Assembly (NCBI RefSeq): GCF_947172395.1
Contig: NC_069083.1
Coordinates: forward strand, 15,966,501-16,030,500
Reading direction: 5' to 3'
Source of the DNA: Bicyclus anynana
Lineage: Eukaryota; Arthropoda; Insecta; Lepidoptera; Nymphalidae
DNA length: 64,000 nucleotides
Shown: positions 63,669-64,000 of the stretch, piece after piece
Numbering within the stretch: the first letter of the stretch is position 1
How the letters are laid out: every line of letters starts with the position of its first letter
The notes under the pieces: generated by a model
Told to the model about the DNA's origin: nothing
Seen by the model: only the letters and a program-made list of their open reading frames with translations
Databases searched by the model: none
Translations under genes and position numbers: made by a program

Positions 63669-64000
63669 GCTGTGGTATGGTTTCGATATTTTTTTCATTA
63701 CCCACATCTTTAAGCGCGCTGCAGACTTGATATTTTGACCGTGTGTGGCCGGCGTTAGTAAAAAAAAACGGTTAATAACTAAAGTATCGCGTATGCATTA
63801 AGTTTACTTTAAGTAACTCAGTGGTTATCGTGAAAAAATCGTAGCAAAACGTCAGTGTGAAAAGCCTGTTATATGCGAGTAAAATTAGAATCCGTGAAAC
63901 CATGTACTGCGTATACTAATATCATAAATGCGTAAGAATTTGTGTCAGTTGCGTTTTCTAAGCCACCGCCTTCAAATTATATTTATTTAGTTTTAGTTAA
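63669..64000. other. Unassigned window edge
   Basis: No feature is recognised. CTAATATCATAAATGCG at 63916 faintly resembles a Helitron start. Confidence 0.35.

Noticed and set aside
63472..63705. 77-codon minus-strand ORF
   Set aside because: A reading of the SINE head and its flank.

Overview
The window looks like lepidopteran (moth or butterfly) nuclear DNA. It is AT-rich and almost gene-free, and it is packed with repeat types I associate from memory with Lepidoptera: tRNA-headed SINEs with GAT or poly(A) tails, short Helitrons beginning TC and ending in a GCGGACG...CGTCCGCTAG hairpin, RTE-type LINE tails encoding WRPRxGxRxxGRPxTRW-like stretches, and many fold-back MITEs. No database search was possible, so family names rest on motif recognition and on comparing copies within the window. 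All boundaries are approximate unless termini or target-site duplications are given.

Layout. 0-8 kb: a G-rich minisatellite in a Helitron end, a 494-bp TIR element, then the only long ORF of the window (5'-truncated CR1-group reverse transcriptase, 2093-3238). A Helitron is nested in the LINE tail, and more Helitrons and retroelement scraps follow. 8-15 kb: SINEs, RTE tails and a run of near-perfect hairpins around 10.6-11.3 kb. 15-31 kb: Helitrons, a 337-bp MITE with 130-bp terminal inverted repeats, SINEs of several families, a fold-back tandem duplication at 22.9-23.2 kb, a short minisatellite, and a retroposon with a clean 12-bp target-site duplication. 31-43 kb: two copies of a palindromic MITE with a third at 41 kb, a nested SINE, a Helitron carrying a large GGTAGGG-type minisatellite, and RTE tails. 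43-52.5 kb: possible host sequence (a THAP-like first exon and GC-rich open frames), about 20 copies of a 65-bp satellite, a tyrosine-recombinase fragment, a 65-nt poly(A) run, and a complex inverted duplication. 52.5-64 kb: more Helitrons, RTE tails, SINEs and a decayed retroelement protein with DATCVDTLAP and GNAASIL motifs.

Host genes. The best candidate is a minus-strand exon at 35704-35916 with acceptor, in-frame stop, start codon and donor. A THAP-like exon at 43609-43706 and an exon-like frame at 47426-47559 are weaker. None can be extended into a full gene here, so the window is either intergenic or lies in large introns.

The most unusual signals are the 65-bp satellite built from two related half-units, the G-rich minisatellites embedded in Helitrons at three loci, the 149-bp block duplicated in inverted orientation 5 kb apart with a perfect 70-bp inverted repeat around one copy, and several hairpins that look like fold-back replication scars.
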